This document shows, piece by piece, positions 24,842 to 35,438 of a stretch of 48,159 nucleotides of DNA; the stretch's first letter is position 1, and each line of letters opens with the position of its first letter. The stretch is taken from contig CANFOQ010000021.1 in the NCBI GenBank assembly GCA_947448745.1, forward strand, positions 1 to 48,159, written 5' to 3'. Source of the DNA: Comamonadaceae bacterium. Lineage in GTDB: Bacteria; Pseudomonadota; Gammaproteobacteria; Burkholderiales; Burkholderiaceae_C. The translations under genes were made by a program, and so were the position numbers. The notes under the pieces were generated by a model that did not search any database, was not told the DNA's origin, and was given only the letters and a program-made list of their open reading frames with translations.

Positions 24842-24992
24842 CCCATGGCGGGCGGCGCAGGCGTGACTCCAAAACAGCGTGCCTTCAGCGCCGCCACTTG
24901 CAACCCCACCATTTGTAAGCCTGCCAACGGCCTGCCAGTGTTAAATTCTTCGCACACCTCACACAGGGGACAACTCATCGGAGACATTGGTC

Positions 24993-25184
24993 ATGTGGAA
25001 ACTAGCATTGGGATTCGTGGCATTCGCAGCTTTGGCACTTTTTGTAATTTTCAAAGCCGGCGGCAACATCGACATGGGTGGCGAAAAACACGGCAGCGAA
25101 GTCAGCCATGAAGCCGAGCCCGCCAAAGCCGCACCTGCCGCCGAAGCCCCCGCAGCGGCACCAGCTACTTCCCCAGCTAAGTAA
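24993..25184 (+). CDS. Small single-pass membrane protein with Ala/Pro-rich tail
   Basis: 63 residues. An N-terminal hydrophobic helix (residues 2-23, MWKLALGFVAFAALALFVIFKAGG) is followed by NIDMGGEKHG and a low-complexity tail rich in Ala, Pro and Glu. The helix lacks a clear cleavage site, so an inner-membrane anchor with a soluble tail is likely. The start is ATG 24993, with GGAG (24980-24983) nine bases upstream. I recall similar short proteins in related Comamonadaceae but know no function. It converges on ppc with an 8-bp gap. Confidence 0.72.
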   Translation: MWKLALGFVAFAALALFVIFKAGGNIDMGGEKHGSEVSHEAEPAKAAPAAEAPAAAPATSPAK

Positions 25185-25192
25185 GCGCAGGC

Positions 25193-28009
25193 TTAGCCTG
25201 TATTCCTCAGGCCTGCGGCAATCCCATTGATGGACAAATGAATGCCGCGCTGCGCCCGCTCGTCGGTGATGCCGGCGCGGTGACGTCGAATCAATTCCAC
25301 TTGCAAGTGGTGCAGCGGATCGATGTAGGGAAAGCGGTGCTTGATGGAGCGTGCCAGCGCCGCGTTGTTGGCCAAGCGTTGCTTGGCCCCGGTGATGAGC
25401 TGCAGCGCCTGTGCCGTCAGCTGCCACTCGGTTTCAATCGCCTTGAAAATGCGTCGGCGCAGTTTGACGTCGGTCACCAACTCGGCGTAGCGCGAGGCCA
25501 GCGCCAAATCGCTTTTGGCCATCACCATGTCGATGTTGGAGAGCAAGGTGCGGAAAAACGGCCACTGTTTTTCCATGCGGCGCAGCAGCGCCAAAGCTTG
25601 GGCACGACTCAGTGTGGGGTGCTGGTCTAAAAACTGGTGCACCGCCGAGCCAAAGCCCAGCCACCCGGGCAGGGTCAGGCGGCATTGGCCCCAGCTGAAG
25701 CCCCAGGGGATGGCCCGCAAGTCTTCAATTTTTTGAGTTGCTTTGCGCGATGCTGGGCGCGAGCCAATGTTCAAAGCGGCAATTTCACGCAGTGGCGTGG
25801 CTTCAAAAAAGTAGTCTGTGAAACCAGGGGTCTCGTAGACCAAATGGCGGTAGGCCTTGAAGCTGTGCGCCGACAAGCTTTCGGCCGCCTCGATGAAAGC
25901 GCGTGGCGCAGCTTTTTGGGTTTGCAACAAACTGGCTTCCATGGTGGCCGCCACCAAGGTTTCCAAATTGCGCCGCCCCAAGGCCGGGTTGGCGTATTTG
26001 GAATTGATCACCTCACCTTGCTCGGTGAGCCGGATTTGCCCGCGCACCGTGCCGGGGGGTTGCGCAAGAATAGCGTCAAAACTCGGGCCGCCGCCGCGCC
26101 CCACGGTGCCGCCACGCCCATGGAACAAGCGCAGCGTGATGCCATGTGCTTCTTCCAAATGTTGGAACACATTCACCAAAGCCAACTCGGCTTGGTAGAG
26201 CGACCAGTTGCTGGTGAAGATGCCGCCGTCTTTGTTGCTGTCCGAATAGCCCAGCATGATGTCTTGCTCGCCACTGCTGCGTTTCACCATGGCCGCGATG
26301 CCGGGCAAGGCGTAATAAGCCCGCATGATATGCGGCGCTTGTTGCAGGTCTTCAATGGTTTCAAACAGCGGCGACACGATCAACGCCGCCAAGGCCGCAT
26401 CGTCCAAGCGGCCTTGCAGCAAACCGGTTTCTTTTTGCAGCACCAACACTTCCAGCAAATCACTGACGCTTTCGGTGTGGCTGATGATGGCGTGGCGAAT
26501 GGCGTGTGCGCCGAAGTCATGGCGCACTTGCCGAGCGGTTTCAAAAATACGCAACTCCGACACGCTGTGGGCGCTGTATCTGTGGTGCGGCAGGCGCAAA
26601 GGGCGCGGGTCGTTCAAAGTTTGCAACAGCAGGGCTTGCTTGTCTGCTTCGCTCAATTTGGCGTAGTGCGCGTGAATGCCGGCGACTTTGAGCAACTCGG
26701 CCACGACCAACTCGTGCTGGTCCGAGCTTTGCCGCAAATCGATGGTGGCCAATTGAAAGCCAAACACCTGCACGGCCCGCATCAGCGGGCGCAGACGTGG
26801 CACCGCCAAAGCTTGGGCGTGCTGGGCGGTCAAGGCCTCGTCCAGGGTGTGCAAATCGGCCAACAAACTGTCGGCGTCGGGGTAAGGGTGTTGTGGTGGC
26901 AGCGCGTGGCGGGCTGCTTCTTTGCCGGTCAGGTGGTGCAGCGTGGCAGCCAGCCGGGCGTACATGAAGGTGAGGCTGCGGCGGTAAGGCTCGTCTTGGC
27001 GGTGTGCGTTCGTGTCGGGCGAAGAATCGGCCAAGGTTTGCAAAGCCGGTGGCACACCCACCAACATGGCCGAGGTGGACAACTCGCTGCCCAGCCAATG
27101 CAGCTCGGTCAGGTAGTGGCGCAGCGCCACTTCGCATTGACGCTGAACCGCGTACTGCAAGGTGTCGGCGTTCACATTCGGGTTGCCGTCGCGGTCGCCG
27201 CCCATCCATTGGCCCATGCGAAAAAACGGCGCGATGGCTTGGCCGCCCAAGGCCGCTTCCAAGTCGGCATACAGCTTGGGAATTTCAGACAAAAACGTCG
27301 ACTCGTAATAGCCCATGGCGTTTTCAATTTCATCCGCCACGGTGAGTTTGGTGAAGCGCAGCAAACGGGTTTGCCACAGTTGCAGCACCCGGGCCCGCAC
27401 TTGGGCGTCGATCTGCGCCAAGGCCTTGGCGGTGGTGGCGTCGGTGGCACGCGAGGTGATGGCATCGCGCTCTTGCAAGCTGTGGGCGATGCCGCGCTCG
27501 GCGTCCAAAATACTTTTGCGCTGCACCTCGGTGGGGTGCGCCGTCAACACCGGCGAAATGTGCGCCTGAGACAAGGCTTGTCGAATCGCTTTGGCGGTCC
27601 AGCCCGCGGTTTTGAGTTTGCCCAAGGCTTGCTCGACACTGCCGCTGCGAATGTCGCCAGCCCGTTCGTGCACTTGTTGACGCCGAATATGGTGCTGGTC
27701 TTCGGCCAAATTGGCCAAATGGCTGAAGTAGGTGAACGCGCGGATCACGCTCACCGCTTGTTCGCTGGAGAGCGAGGCCAGTTGTTTTTTCAGGGCCTTG
27801 CCGGCCAGGGCATCGGCATCGCGGCGAAACGCCACCGACAAACGGCGGATTTGTTCCACCAGCGCAAATGCCGCATCGCCTTCTTGTTCACGAATGACGT
27901 CGCCCAAAATGCGTCCCAGCCAGCGGATGTCATCCACCAGGGGGCGCTCAGCCGCGCTCAGGGTACCGGTGGCTGGGCGAGGACGGCTTGATGCGGCAGG
28001 TTTGGGCAT
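25193..28009 (-). CDS. ppc: Phosphoenolpyruvate carboxylase
   Basis: 938 residues. It converts phosphoenolpyruvate and bicarbonate into oxaloacetate to refill the TCA cycle. Catalytic His158 is in [12 protein letters not shown], and [12 protein letters not shown] and the glycine loop [15 protein letters not shown] are both intact. The C-terminus ends RNTG, as in other PEPCs. The enzyme is a cytoplasmic tetramer, commonly inhibited by aspartate or malate. The start is ATG 28009 ([10 protein letters not shown]); the frame extends to 28060 without family sequence. It is divergent from hemC across 85 bp, an arrangement I recognise from other Burkholderiales. Confidence 0.97.
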   Translation of the reverse strand: MPKPAASSRPRPATGTLSAAERPLVDDIRWLGRILGDVIREQEGDAAFALVEQIRRLSVAFRRDADALAGKALKKQLASLSSEQAVSVIRAFTYFSHLANLAEDQHHIRRQQVHERAGDIRSGSVEQALGKLKTAGWTAKAIRQALSQAHISPVLTAHPTEVQRKSILDAERGIAHSLQERDAITSRATDATTAKALAQIDAQVRARVLQLWQTRLLRFTKLTVADEIENAMGYYESTFLSEIPKLYADLEAALGGQAIAPFFRMGQWMGGDRDGNPNVNADTLQYAVQRQCEVALRHYLTELHWLGSELSTSAMLVGVPPALQTLADSSPDTNAHRQDEPYRRSLTFMYARLAATLHHLTGKEAARHALPPQHPYPDADSLLADLHTLDEALTAQHAQALAVPRLRPLMRAVQVFGFQLATIDLRQSSDQHELVVAELLKVAGIHAHYAKLSEADKQALLLQTLNDPRPLRLPHHRYSAHSVSELRIFETARQVRHDFGAHAIRHAIISHTESVSDLLEVLVLQKETGLLQGRLDDAALAALIVSPLFETIEDLQQAPHIMRAYYALPGIAAMVKRSSGEQDIMLGYSDSNKDGGIFTSNWSLYQAELALVNVFQHLEEAHGITLRLFHGRGGTVGRGGGPSFDAILAQPPGTVRGQIRLTEQGEVINSKYANPALGRRNLETLVAATMEASLLQTQKAAPRAFIEAAESLSAHSFKAYRHLVYETPGFTDYFFEATPLREIAALNIGSRPASRKATQKIEDLRAIPWGFSWGQCRLTLPGWLGFGSAVHQFLDQHPTLSRAQALALLRRMEKQWPFFRTLLSNIDMVMAKSDLALASRYAELVTDVKLRRRIFKAIETEWQLTAQALQLITGAKQRLANNAALARSIKHRFPYIDPLHHLQVELIRRHRAGITDERAQRGIHLSINGIAAGLRNTG

Positions 28010-28094
28010 GGGATTTTCAGCGTTGACAAGGGGAAACCATGAGAAGTGCCATGCTAGCATTTAGCGTCAATTCGACCACCTCTAGAGCCCCATT

Positions 28095-29006
28095 TTGAGC
28101 CCTGTTCACCTCACCATCGCCACCCGTGAAAGCCGTTTGGCTTTGTGGCAAGCCCACCATATGCAAGACCTGTTGCGTGCACAGGGTTGCGAGGTGGACA
28201 TCTTGGGCATGACCACCCAAGGCGATCAAATCCTCGACCGTTCGCTCAGCAAAGTCGGTGGCAAAGGTTTGTTTGTCAAAGAACTCGAAGTGGCTTTGGA
28301 AGAAGGCCGCGCCGATTTGGCCGTGCATTCTTTGAAAGACGTGCCCATGGACATGCCCGAGGGCTTTGCCTTGGCCTGTGTCATGGCCCGCGAAGACCCG
28401 CGCGACGCTTGGGTGTCGACGCATTTCGCCACGCTGCAAGATTTGCCCCAAGGGGCGGTGGTGGGCACCTCGAGTTTGCGCCGCACCGTGTTGTTGCGTG
28501 CGTTGCGCCCCGATTTGCAAATCGAGCCTTTGCGCGGCAATTTGGACACCCGCTTGCGCAAGCTCGACGAAGGCCAATACGCGGGCATCGTGCTGGCCGC
28601 TGCTGGCTTGAAGCGCTTGGGTTTGGCCGATCGCATCCGCCATATTTTTGCCGTCACCGAGATGCTGCCCGCCGCTGGACAAGGGGCCTTGGGCATCGAA
28701 ATCCGCAGCCAGCGCGATGATGTGAAAAACATCTTGGCACCCCTGGCCGATCAAACCACCTGGTTGGCCGTGGCCGCCGAACGCGCCGTCAGCCGGGCCA
28801 TGGGCGGCAGCTGTTCCATGCCCTTGGCAGCGCATGCGGTCTTGCATGGCCAAGTGCTTGATTTGCACGCTGCTTGGGGCAACCCGGATGACTTGACTGC
28901 GCCCCTCATTCGCGCACACTGCCAAGGCGACGTCAGCACTTTGACCGACGCCGAAGACCTGGGCCTGGCGGCTGCCAAACAACTGCGCAGCCAAGGGGCC
29001 ACTTGA
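28095..29006 (+). CDS. hemC: Porphobilinogen deaminase (hydroxymethylbilane synthase)
   Basis: 303 residues. It joins four porphobilinogens into hydroxymethylbilane. Catalytic Asp82 is in HSLKDVPMD, and Cys240 in GGSCSMPL carries the dipyrromethane cofactor. TSSLRR and [11 protein letters not shown] contact substrate. The start is TTG 28095, chosen because the sequence from there ([20 protein letters not shown]) matches the family N-terminus and no ATG is suitably placed. The gene begins a compact run hemC-hemD-hemX-hemY. Confidence 0.96.
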   Translation: MSPVHLTIATRESRLALWQAHHMQDLLRAQGCEVDILGMTTQGDQILDRSLSKVGGKGLFVKELEVALEEGRADLAVHSLKDVPMDMPEGFALACVMAREDPRDAWVSTHFATLQDLPQGAVVGTSSLRRTVLLRALRPDLQIEPLRGNLDTRLRKLDEGQYAGIVLAAAGLKRLGLADRIRHIFAVTEMLPAAGQGALGIEIRSQRDDVKNILAPLADQTTWLAVAAERAVSRAMGGSCSMPLAAHAVLHGQVLDLHAAWGNPDDLTAPLIRAHCQGDVSTLTDAEDLGLAAAKQLRSQGAT

Positions 29007-29798
29007 GTGGCCAAGCGCCGCACCGTTGTACTCACCCGACCTGTTGCAGAAAGCCTCTTGTGGGCCCAAACCATCGAGCGTGCCGGTTTCAAGGTCTTGT
29101 CTTGGCCGCTGATTGAAGTGCATGCCCATGCCGACCTGATGCGCACCAACGCCGTGTTGGCCGCATGGCATGGCTACCAAGCCGTCATGTTTGTCAGCCG
29201 GGCCGCTGTTCAACACACCTTCCAACACCAACAACCCAAAGCCGGTTGGGGCCTGACCCGTTGCTGGGCCACGGGCCCTGGCACCCGACAAGCCTTGTTA
29301 GAGGCGGGCGTGCCGGACGCCTTGATCGATTCGCCACCCATGCAGGCCGCGCAATTCGACACCGAAGCCTTGTGGCAGGTGGTGCACGCCAAACTCTTGC
29401 CCGGTCGTGCCGTGCTGGTGTTGCGCGGCAGTGACTCTGACAAACCGGACAGTGCAGACGAAGGTGTGGGACGCGATTGGTTGATCAAACAACTCGAAGG
29501 CGCTGGCATCAAGGTGGAGAGCTTGGCGGTCTACCAGCGGCATGTGCCGGTATGGGACGCGCCCCAAAAAGCGCGGGCGCGGGCAGCGGCCCGTGACGGC
29601 AGCATCTGGTTGTTCAGCAGTTCGCAGTCCCTGAGCCATTTGGCGCAACTGTTGCCCGATCAAAACTGGTCTGAGGCCAAGGCCTTGGCCACCCATGTGC
29701 GCATTGGTGAAGCCGCCACCCGATTGGGCGTGGGCCGCGTGCAGGTTTGCAAGCCCAGCTTGTTGGAGGTTCTTGCGTCATTAGAATCCTTTGAATGA
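29007..29798 (+). CDS. hemD: Uroporphyrinogen-III synthase
   Basis: 263 residues. It closes hydroxymethylbilane with inversion of ring D. This family is poorly conserved; support comes from the N-terminal VVLTRPVAES...WPLIEV, the middle AVMFVSRAAV and RCWATGPGTRQAL, the RGSDSD loop, the WLFSSSQSL segment and the position between hemC and hemX. The start is GTG 29007, directly after the hemC stop. Its stop overlaps the hemX start as ATGA at 29795. Confidence 0.9.
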   Translation: MAKRRTVVLTRPVAESLLWAQTIERAGFKVLSWPLIEVHAHADLMRTNAVLAAWHGYQAVMFVSRAAVQHTFQHQQPKAGWGLTRCWATGPGTRQALLEAGVPDALIDSPPMQAAQFDTEALWQVVHAKLLPGRAVLVLRGSDSDKPDSADEGVGRDWLIKQLEGAGIKVESLAVYQRHVPVWDAPQKARARAAARDGSIWLFSSSQSLSHLAQLLPDQNWSEAKALATHVRIGEAATRLGVGRVQVCKPSLLEVLASLESFE

Positions 29799-30859
29799 GC
29801 AGTGCCACACCCCCAGCGAATTCTTCCCCCCACGGTGTGACCGAACACGCCCCCCGAGCCAGTCGCTGGCGCAAGTGGTTGCCCTCTGTCAGCGTGGCGT
29901 TGTCTGTGGTGGCGCTGTTGTTGGGTGGGCAACTCTGGCAAAAATTAAGCAGCATGCAAGAGCTGCTGGCGCGGCAAAGCGCGGATGCAGGGCAGCTCTC
30001 CATGCAAGCCAACAGCCTGGCCAAAAACGCCCAAGACCTGACCCAAGAAACCGCGGCCAAAGTGGCCTTGCTGGATGCCCGTTTGAGTGAGGTGGCCTTG
30101 CAGCGCACACAACTTGAAGACCTGATGCAAAGCCTGTCGCGCTCGCGCGATGAAAACCTGGTGGTCGACATCGAGTCTGCCTTGGGCTTGGCACAACAAC
30201 AAGCCGACCTGACAGGCAGTGTGCAACCCATGTTGGCGGCTTTGCAATCCGCCCAAAAACGCTTGTCGAAAATGCCCCAGCCCCGCTTGGCACCGGTGCT
30301 GCGTGCCATTCAACACGACATCGACCGCTTGCAGTCGGCCAGCTTGACCGACGTGCCGGGGGTGTTGATCCGTTTGGACGAGTTGGTGGTGTTGGTGGAA
30401 ACCTTGCCGGCGGTGAATGCGGTGGGGCCCAACAGCCGCGCCGCCCATGCCCCTGACAAACCACCGGTGCGCACCTGGTCGCAAATTTGGGCTGACAAAG
30501 ACTGGGCCGCTGTCGGTCAACGCATGTGGGCAGAGATGACCGGCTTGGTGCGGGTCAGCCGAATCGAGCAGCCCGAATCGGTGCTGTTGTCCCCAGAGCA
30601 AAGCTATTTCGCTCGCGAAAACTTGAAGTTGCGCCTGCTCAATGCCCGCCTGGGGTTGTTGGCGCGGCAAACCATCACGGCCCGCAACGACCTGGCTTTG
30701 GCCGAACGTGACATGGGCCAGTTTTTTGATTTGTCCAACCGCCAAGGACAAACCGCCAAAGCTTTGTTGAAACAAGTGCAAGGCCAAATTCGATTGGCCG
30801 AGTTGCCGCGCTTGGACGGCACCATGGCCGCCTTGGCCACAGCATCGGCGGGGCGCTGA
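29795..30859 (+). CDS. hemX: HemX-like membrane protein of the haem operon
   Basis: 354 residues. A charged N-terminus is followed by one membrane helix (about 28-46, WLPSVSVALSVVALLLGGQ), then a long coiled coil (MQELLARQSADAGQLSMQANSLAKNAQD) and a helical periplasmic domain. It is often annotated as uroporphyrinogen-III C-methyltransferase, but it has no methylase motif, so that label is misleading here. Its role with HemY is thought to be scaffolding or regulation of haem synthesis. Start overlap with hemD and a one-base gap to hemY point to one operon. Confidence 0.88.
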   Translation: MSSATPPANSSPHGVTEHAPRASRWRKWLPSVSVALSVVALLLGGQLWQKLSSMQELLARQSADAGQLSMQANSLAKNAQDLTQETAAKVALLDARLSEVALQRTQLEDLMQSLSRSRDENLVVDIESALGLAQQQADLTGSVQPMLAALQSAQKRLSKMPQPRLAPVLRAIQHDIDRLQSASLTDVPGVLIRLDELVVLVETLPAVNAVGPNSRAAHAPDKPPVRTWSQIWADKDWAAVGQRMWAEMTGLVRVSRIEQPESVLLSPEQSYFARENLKLRLLNARLGLLARQTITARNDLALAERDMGQFFDLSNRQGQTAKALLKQVQGQIRLAELPRLDGTMAALATASAGR

Positions 30860-30860
30860 G

Positions 30861-32147
30861 ATGCGCTTGGCCCTGTGGTTGTTGGCCCTCTTTGGTGTGG
30901 CGGTGTCGGTGGCGCTGGGCCTGAGCCAGCAGTACGGCACGGTCACTTTGTTTGTGCCGCCTTACCGCGTCGATTTGTCCTTGAACCTGGTGGTCATTGG
31001 CTTGGTGCTGGGTTTTGTGCTGTTGTATTTGGCGTTGCGTGGCGTTTTTTCGGTCTTCGACTTGCCGGCCCAAGCGCGGCGTTGGCGGGCCCAGCAACGC
31101 GAGCGGGTGGCGCAAACCGCCTTGCTCAGTGCCATGGTCTTGTGGATGACCGGGCGTTACACCCGCTCGCGCAAAGCCGCCTTGCAGGCGCTTGGCCAAG
31201 TCGAAAGCTTGTTGACCGTGGCTGCCCCTGAGAACCTGCCAAGTTTGGGGTTGATGCGCAGCCTGTTGCATTTGTTGGCCGCTGAAAGTGCCCATGCCTT
31301 GCGCGACCACCCGGCACGGGAACAGCATTTCCAACAGGTGCTGGCGCACCACGACAGTGGCCGGGTCGATCAAAAACTAGAGCTGCGCGATGCGGCTTAT
31401 TTGAACGCGGTGCGTTGGGCCTTGCACGACCGCGACAACGCCACGGCACAGCAATACCTGGGCTTGTTGCCGCATGGCACAGCGCGTCGCACGCTGGCGT
31501 TGCGCTTGCGGTTGAAAGCCGACCGCTTGGGTCAAAACCATTTGCCCGCCTTGGACACCGCCCGCTTGTTGGCCAAGCACGGCGCGTTTTCAGCAGCACC
31601 AGCATTGAGCTTGGTGCGTGGCTTGGCCATCGCTTGTTTGGACGACTGTCACGACAGCGGTCAGTTGCAAGCGTCGTGGCAACTCTTGTTGCCCGAAGAA
31701 CGCCAGCAAGTGGACGTGGCCATGCACGCGGCGCAACGCTTGTTGACACTGGAAGGCGAACCCACCTTGGCCTTGAAATGGTTGCTGCCGGTTTGGCAAG
31801 AACTCACGCGCATGCCCGAGACCGGCAGCGCCTTGCAGCGGCAACGCTTGGTGAAAGTTTTGGCCCGGGCCATGGACGCCATGGCACCCGAGAGCGAATG
31901 GCTGGCGCGGGTCGAGCAAGCCCGCTTGGCCAATCCGCGCAGCATGGAATTGCAGTACCTGAGTGGCATGGTGTGTTTGCGCCACGGCTTGTGGGGCAAG
32001 GCCCAGCAAATGCTGGAGCAAGTGGCCCCGCGCATCACCGACAAAGAGCTACAGCGTCAAGCGTGGCGGGCCTTGGCCGAACTGGCCGAGCAAAAAGGCG
32101 ACAACGCCCAGGCTTTGGCGTGCTGGAAGCTGTCCGCCAAAGTCTAG
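30861..32147 (+). CDS. hemY: HemY-like TPR membrane protein
   Basis: 428 residues. Two N-terminal membrane helices (about 3-24 and 42-62) precede a long helical region made of tetratricopeptide-like repeats (for example SRKAALQALGQVESLL, ELQYLSGMVCLRHGLWGKAQQMLEQV, LAELAEQKGDNAQALACW). This is the proteobacterial HemY of the haem operon, not the protoporphyrinogen oxidase HemY of Gram-positive bacteria. It probably organises haem-pathway enzymes at the inner membrane. It is the last gene of hemCDXY and converges on rne with 10 bases between stops. Confidence 0.9.
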   Translation: MRLALWLLALFGVAVSVALGLSQQYGTVTLFVPPYRVDLSLNLVVIGLVLGFVLLYLALRGVFSVFDLPAQARRWRAQQRERVAQTALLSAMVLWMTGRYTRSRKAALQALGQVESLLTVAAPENLPSLGLMRSLLHLLAAESAHALRDHPAREQHFQQVLAHHDSGRVDQKLELRDAAYLNAVRWALHDRDNATAQQYLGLLPHGTARRTLALRLRLKADRLGQNHLPALDTARLLAKHGAFSAAPALSLVRGLAIACLDDCHDSGQLQASWQLLLPEERQQVDVAMHAAQRLLTLEGEPTLALKWLLPVWQELTRMPETGSALQRQRLVKVLARAMDAMAPESEWLARVEQARLANPRSMELQYLSGMVCLRHGLWGKAQQMLEQVAPRITDKELQRQAWRALAELAEQKGDNAQALACWKLSAKV

Positions 32148-32157
32148 GCCCAGGGCT

Positions 32158-34923
32158 TCAATGTGAAGCGCTGTTGTCAAACGGCATGGGCATCTGACCC
32201 AAATCCCGCTTGGTTTCCACCAAGACCAAAGGACCTTCGTCCATCACCACGGCAGGTGGACGCTCGCGCGGCACATGAATGGGACGGGGCTCGGCGGCAA
32301 TCGCGGCTTGCACCTGGGCGATGCGCTCGGGGTTGGAATTGACCCACTCCAAACCAGAGGACTGCGCCACACCTTGCAAGCTGCTGATGGGCAACTCGTA
32401 ACTGCCCACGGTGGGCATGCGGGTTGCAGCAGGCGCAGCCACAGGCGCATGAGCGGTTGCTTGCACAGGAGCATGAGACTGTGCATGCTCAGAAGTTGAT
32501 GCACTGTCGGCTTGGTTGTCACGCGGTTGACGGTCCCGGCCATAGCGGTCCCGGCTGCGGCGTTCACGGCGTTCGCTCAAGGCTTCACCGTCTTGGCTGG
32601 GCGGCGTCGCTTCGCTGTGTTGGGCCACATCGCTGGATGCGTCCGATGGTGCTGCCAGTTGTTGCAAGCCGTCTTCGTTGGTCTGGTGGTCACCTGTTGG
32701 CGTGGATCTTTCGCCACGGCGGCCACGGCCACGGCGGCCTTCACCACGCGCTGGGCGGGCGGTTTTCTCACCGTTGGCATCCAAGGTTTCGGGTGTGGGC
32801 GCATCGGCGTTGCGAACCTCATCGGTGCGGGCTTCGCTGCGACCTTCAGGGCGGTTGCGGGCTTCGCCACTGCGTTCGCCACGGCCATTGCGGCCACCAC
32901 GTTCGGCACGGCCTTCTGTGTTGCGGCCTTCACCGCGTTCACCACGCTCGGCACGGCCTTCGGCGTTTCTGCCTTCGGGGCGCTCGGTGCGCTCACCACG
33001 GCCTTCGCCACGTTCTGCGCGTTCACCGCCACGGCCTTCGGCTCGTCCTTCGCCGCGACCTTCTCCACGGCGGCCACCACGGCGACCATCGCCACGGCCT
33101 TCGCCGCGAGCGCCATCGCGTCCACCTTCACGGCGTTCGCCGGGTTTGCCGGCGGTGCCACGACCTGTGGGTGCGGCGGCAGGAGCCGCAGCAGGTTCGC
33201 TGCTGAACAAGCCTTTGAGCCAGCCAAAGAAACCTTTTTCTGCGGGTGCCACGGTGGCTTCACGACGCGCTGCCGGGGCAGGGCGCTCAGCGCGGGGTGG
33301 GCGTGCCTCGGCGGGGGGTGCTGGCAAATCGGGCAGCACACCTTTGATGACGGGCGTTTGTTTGTTGGTCGGTTCTTGCGAGCGACGGGTGACGGCGGTC
33401 GGGTCTTCGATCTCCTCGGCCATTTTGTAACTGGCTTGGATGTTGTCCAAACGCGGGTCGTCGTGCTTCAAGCGTTCCAACTTGTAGTTCGGGGTTTCCA
33501 AACCTTTGTTGGGAATCAACAGCACGTTGGTGCGTTGTTGGATTTCAATCTTGGCAATCTCAGAGCGTTTCTCGTTCAACAAGAACGAAGCCACTTCCAC
33601 CGGCACTTGGGCGTGCACCGCGGCCGTGTTGTCCTTCATCGACTCTTCTTGAATGATCCGCAAAATTTGCAGCGCCGAGCTTTCGGTGTCGCGCACATGG
33701 CCGGAGCCGCCGCAACGTGGGCAAGGAATGGAAGCGCCTTCGCTCAAAGCGGGGCGCAGCCGTTGGCGGCTCATTTCCATCAAACCGAATTTGCTGATGG
33801 TGCCGAATTGCACGCGGGCGCGGTCTTGGCGCAGCGCGTCGCGCAAGCGGTTTTCCACTTCGCGGCGGTTTTTCGATTCGTCCATGTCGATGAAGTCGAT
33901 GACGATCAAGCCACCCAAATCGCGCAACCGCATTTGGCGTGCCACTTCGTCGGCGGCTTCCAAGTTGGTGCGGGTGGCGGTTTCTTCGATGTCACCGCCT
34001 TTGATGGCACGCGCCGAGTTGACGTCCACCGAGACCAAGGCTTCGGTGTGGTCAATGACGATGGCGCCGCCAGACGGCAGGTTGACCGTGCGGGCGTAGG
34101 CCGATTCGATTTGGTGTTCGATTTGGAAGCGGCTGAACAACGGGGTTTCATCCCGGTAGCGCTTGACGCGGGCGGCATGCTCGGGCATGACGTGGGCCAT
34201 GAACTGCTGCGCTTGGTCGTAGATGTCATCGGTGTCGATCAGGATGTCGCCGATGTCGTTGTTGAAATAGTCGCGGATGGCGCGGATCACCAAGCTGGAT
34301 TCCTGGTAAATCAGGAAAGCGCCTTTGGAGGTGCTGGCGCCGTCAATCGCAGACCAGAGCTTGAGCAGGTAGTTCAAGTCCCATTGCAACTCGGGGGCGC
34401 TGCGGCCGATGCCGGCGGTGCGGGCAATGATGGACATGCCGTTGGGGTATTCCAACTGGTCCATGACTTCTTTGAGTTCAGCCCGGTCATCGCCCTCGAT
34501 GCGGCGGCTGACGCCACCGCCACGGGGGTTGTTGGGCATCAGCACCACATAGCGGCCGGCCAAACTGATGAAGGTGGTGAGGGCTGCGCCTTTGTTGCCG
34601 CGCTCCTCTTTTTCCACCTGGATCAGCAGGTCTTGGCCTTCTTTGATGACGTCTTGGATGCGGGCCTGTGAGGCCGACACATTGCCCGAGAAATACTGTT
34701 TGGAGATTTCTTTGAACGGCAGAAAACCGTGGCGTTCTTCGCCGTAATCGACAAAACAAGCTTCCAACGAGGGTTCAACGCGGGTCACCACCGCTTTGTA
34801 GATGTTGCCCTTGCGCTGTTCGCGCCCTTCAATTTCGATTTCGTAGTCGAGGAGTTTTTGTCCGTCGACGATGGCCAGGCGGCGCTCTTCAGCTTGCGTG
34901 GCGTTGATCAGCATCCGTTTCAT
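32158..34923 (-). CDS. rne: Ribonuclease E
   Basis: 921 residues. The N-terminal catalytic half has the S1 domain (about 38-120), the DNase I-like domain with metal ligands Asp300 (SVDVNSAR) and Asp343/346 (VIDFIDMDES), and the zinc link CPRCGGSG (Cys401, Cys404). After the small domain, EKGFFGWLKGLFSSE (562-576) looks like an amphipathic membrane-binding helix. Residues 587-740 are a low-complexity Arg/Gly/Glu region, probably RNA binding. A conserved-looking motif closes the C-terminus. The enzyme starts mRNA decay and matures rRNA and tRNA. The start is ATG 34923, with AAGGAA six bases upstream. A 515-bp gap to rluC likely includes a long leader. Confidence 0.96.
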   Translation of the reverse strand: MKRMLINATQAEERRLAIVDGQKLLDYEIEIEGREQRKGNIYKAVVTRVEPSLEACFVDYGEERHGFLPFKEISKQYFSGNVSASQARIQDVIKEGQDLLIQVEKEERGNKGAALTTFISLAGRYVVLMPNNPRGGGVSRRIEGDDRAELKEVMDQLEYPNGMSIIARTAGIGRSAPELQWDLNYLLKLWSAIDGASTSKGAFLIYQESSLVIRAIRDYFNNDIGDILIDTDDIYDQAQQFMAHVMPEHAARVKRYRDETPLFSRFQIEHQIESAYARTVNLPSGGAIVIDHTEALVSVDVNSARAIKGGDIEETATRTNLEAADEVARQMRLRDLGGLIVIDFIDMDESKNRREVENRLRDALRQDRARVQFGTISKFGLMEMSRQRLRPALSEGASIPCPRCGGSGHVRDTESSALQILRIIQEESMKDNTAAVHAQVPVEVASFLLNEKRSEIAKIEIQQRTNVLLIPNKGLETPNYKLERLKHDDPRLDNIQASYKMAEEIEDPTAVTRRSQEPTNKQTPVIKGVLPDLPAPPAEARPPRAERPAPAARREATVAPAEKGFFGWLKGLFSSEPAAAPAAAPTGRGTAGKPGERREGGRDGARGEGRGDGRRGGRRGEGRGEGRAEGRGGERAERGEGRGERTERPEGRNAEGRAERGERGEGRNTEGRAERGGRNGRGERSGEARNRPEGRSEARTDEVRNADAPTPETLDANGEKTARPARGEGRRGRGRRGERSTPTGDHQTNEDGLQQLAAPSDASSDVAQHSEATPPSQDGEALSERRERRSRDRYGRDRQPRDNQADSASTSEHAQSHAPVQATAHAPVAAPAATRMPTVGSYELPISSLQGVAQSSGLEWVNSNPERIAQVQAAIAAEPRPIHVPRERPPAVVMDEGPLVLVETKRDLGQMPMPFDNSASH

Positions 34924-35438
34924 GATGCGTTCCTTTTCTTGCTAACAACACAGGTCCATGGCGGACCAACGATGCCGTGGGCCAATGCAAGAAAAAACGA
35001 AAGGGAATGCCGCGTGGAACGCGCACGAGCACCGGGTTAGCGGTGTCTGCGGGTCGAAGGCGGGGGGTGGATGCGGGCGAGTTGAAGGCGAACGGGCATG
35101 ACCAACAGGGCCATGGGGTTCATTGGCGAACGGGTTTGGGGCTGGAAAACGCGAACCGTTTCAACTGGCGCAAGCCAGGAAAAGCAGAGTTTCAGCAGAA
35201 CCAACACGACGTTCATGTATCGACAATCTCACTTTGAATCCGCTGCAGGTGTGAATTCAAACCTGCAACTGGGGTATTCCGTTTCTGGGTTTTTCCAAGG
35301 CATCGGCTTGCGTGGTCGCAGGGCAGACCGCAATTGGGCGGTAAGGCTTGCGGCGGCCACGATGGGCATCGACCTCGCAGTGTTGGTGGGACGTGCTCTA
35401 ATCTCTTATTCAAATCAAGCACTTAGAACCTGACACTG
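34924..35438. other. 515-bp gap between divergent rne and rluC; no gene seen
   Basis: I find no ORF with protein character on either strand. The rne-proximal ~230 bp are GC-rich. The part near rluC (35395-35430) is AT-rich and likely holds promoters. A 6-bp stem GCAGGT/ACCTGC lies at 35245-35266. In E. coli, rne has a long leader through which RNase E controls its own message; this gap is large enough for the same arrangement, but no sequence similarity was established. Confidence 0.5.

Noticed and set aside
24679-24987. 102-residue open frame across the right repeat copy
   Set aside because: Its C-terminus is the translated repeat (SERRSSAAVSGGRAH), which recurs in the left copy; this reflects the repeat, not a protein.
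25637-27991. 784-residue open frame opposite ppc
   Set aside because: It mirrors ppc codons on the other strand, is rich in His, Gln, Arg and Val from codon bias, has no domain signature, and ppc is certain.
32512-34671. 719-residue open frame opposite rne
   Set aside because: A shadow of the rne frame; the Ala/Thr/Phe-rich sequence is the complement of the Glu/Arg repeats and lacks any family match.
34924-35438. Homologue of the E. coli rne 5' leader element
   Set aside because: The gap is long enough, but I could not see the conserved hairpin sequence, so no ncRNA is called.
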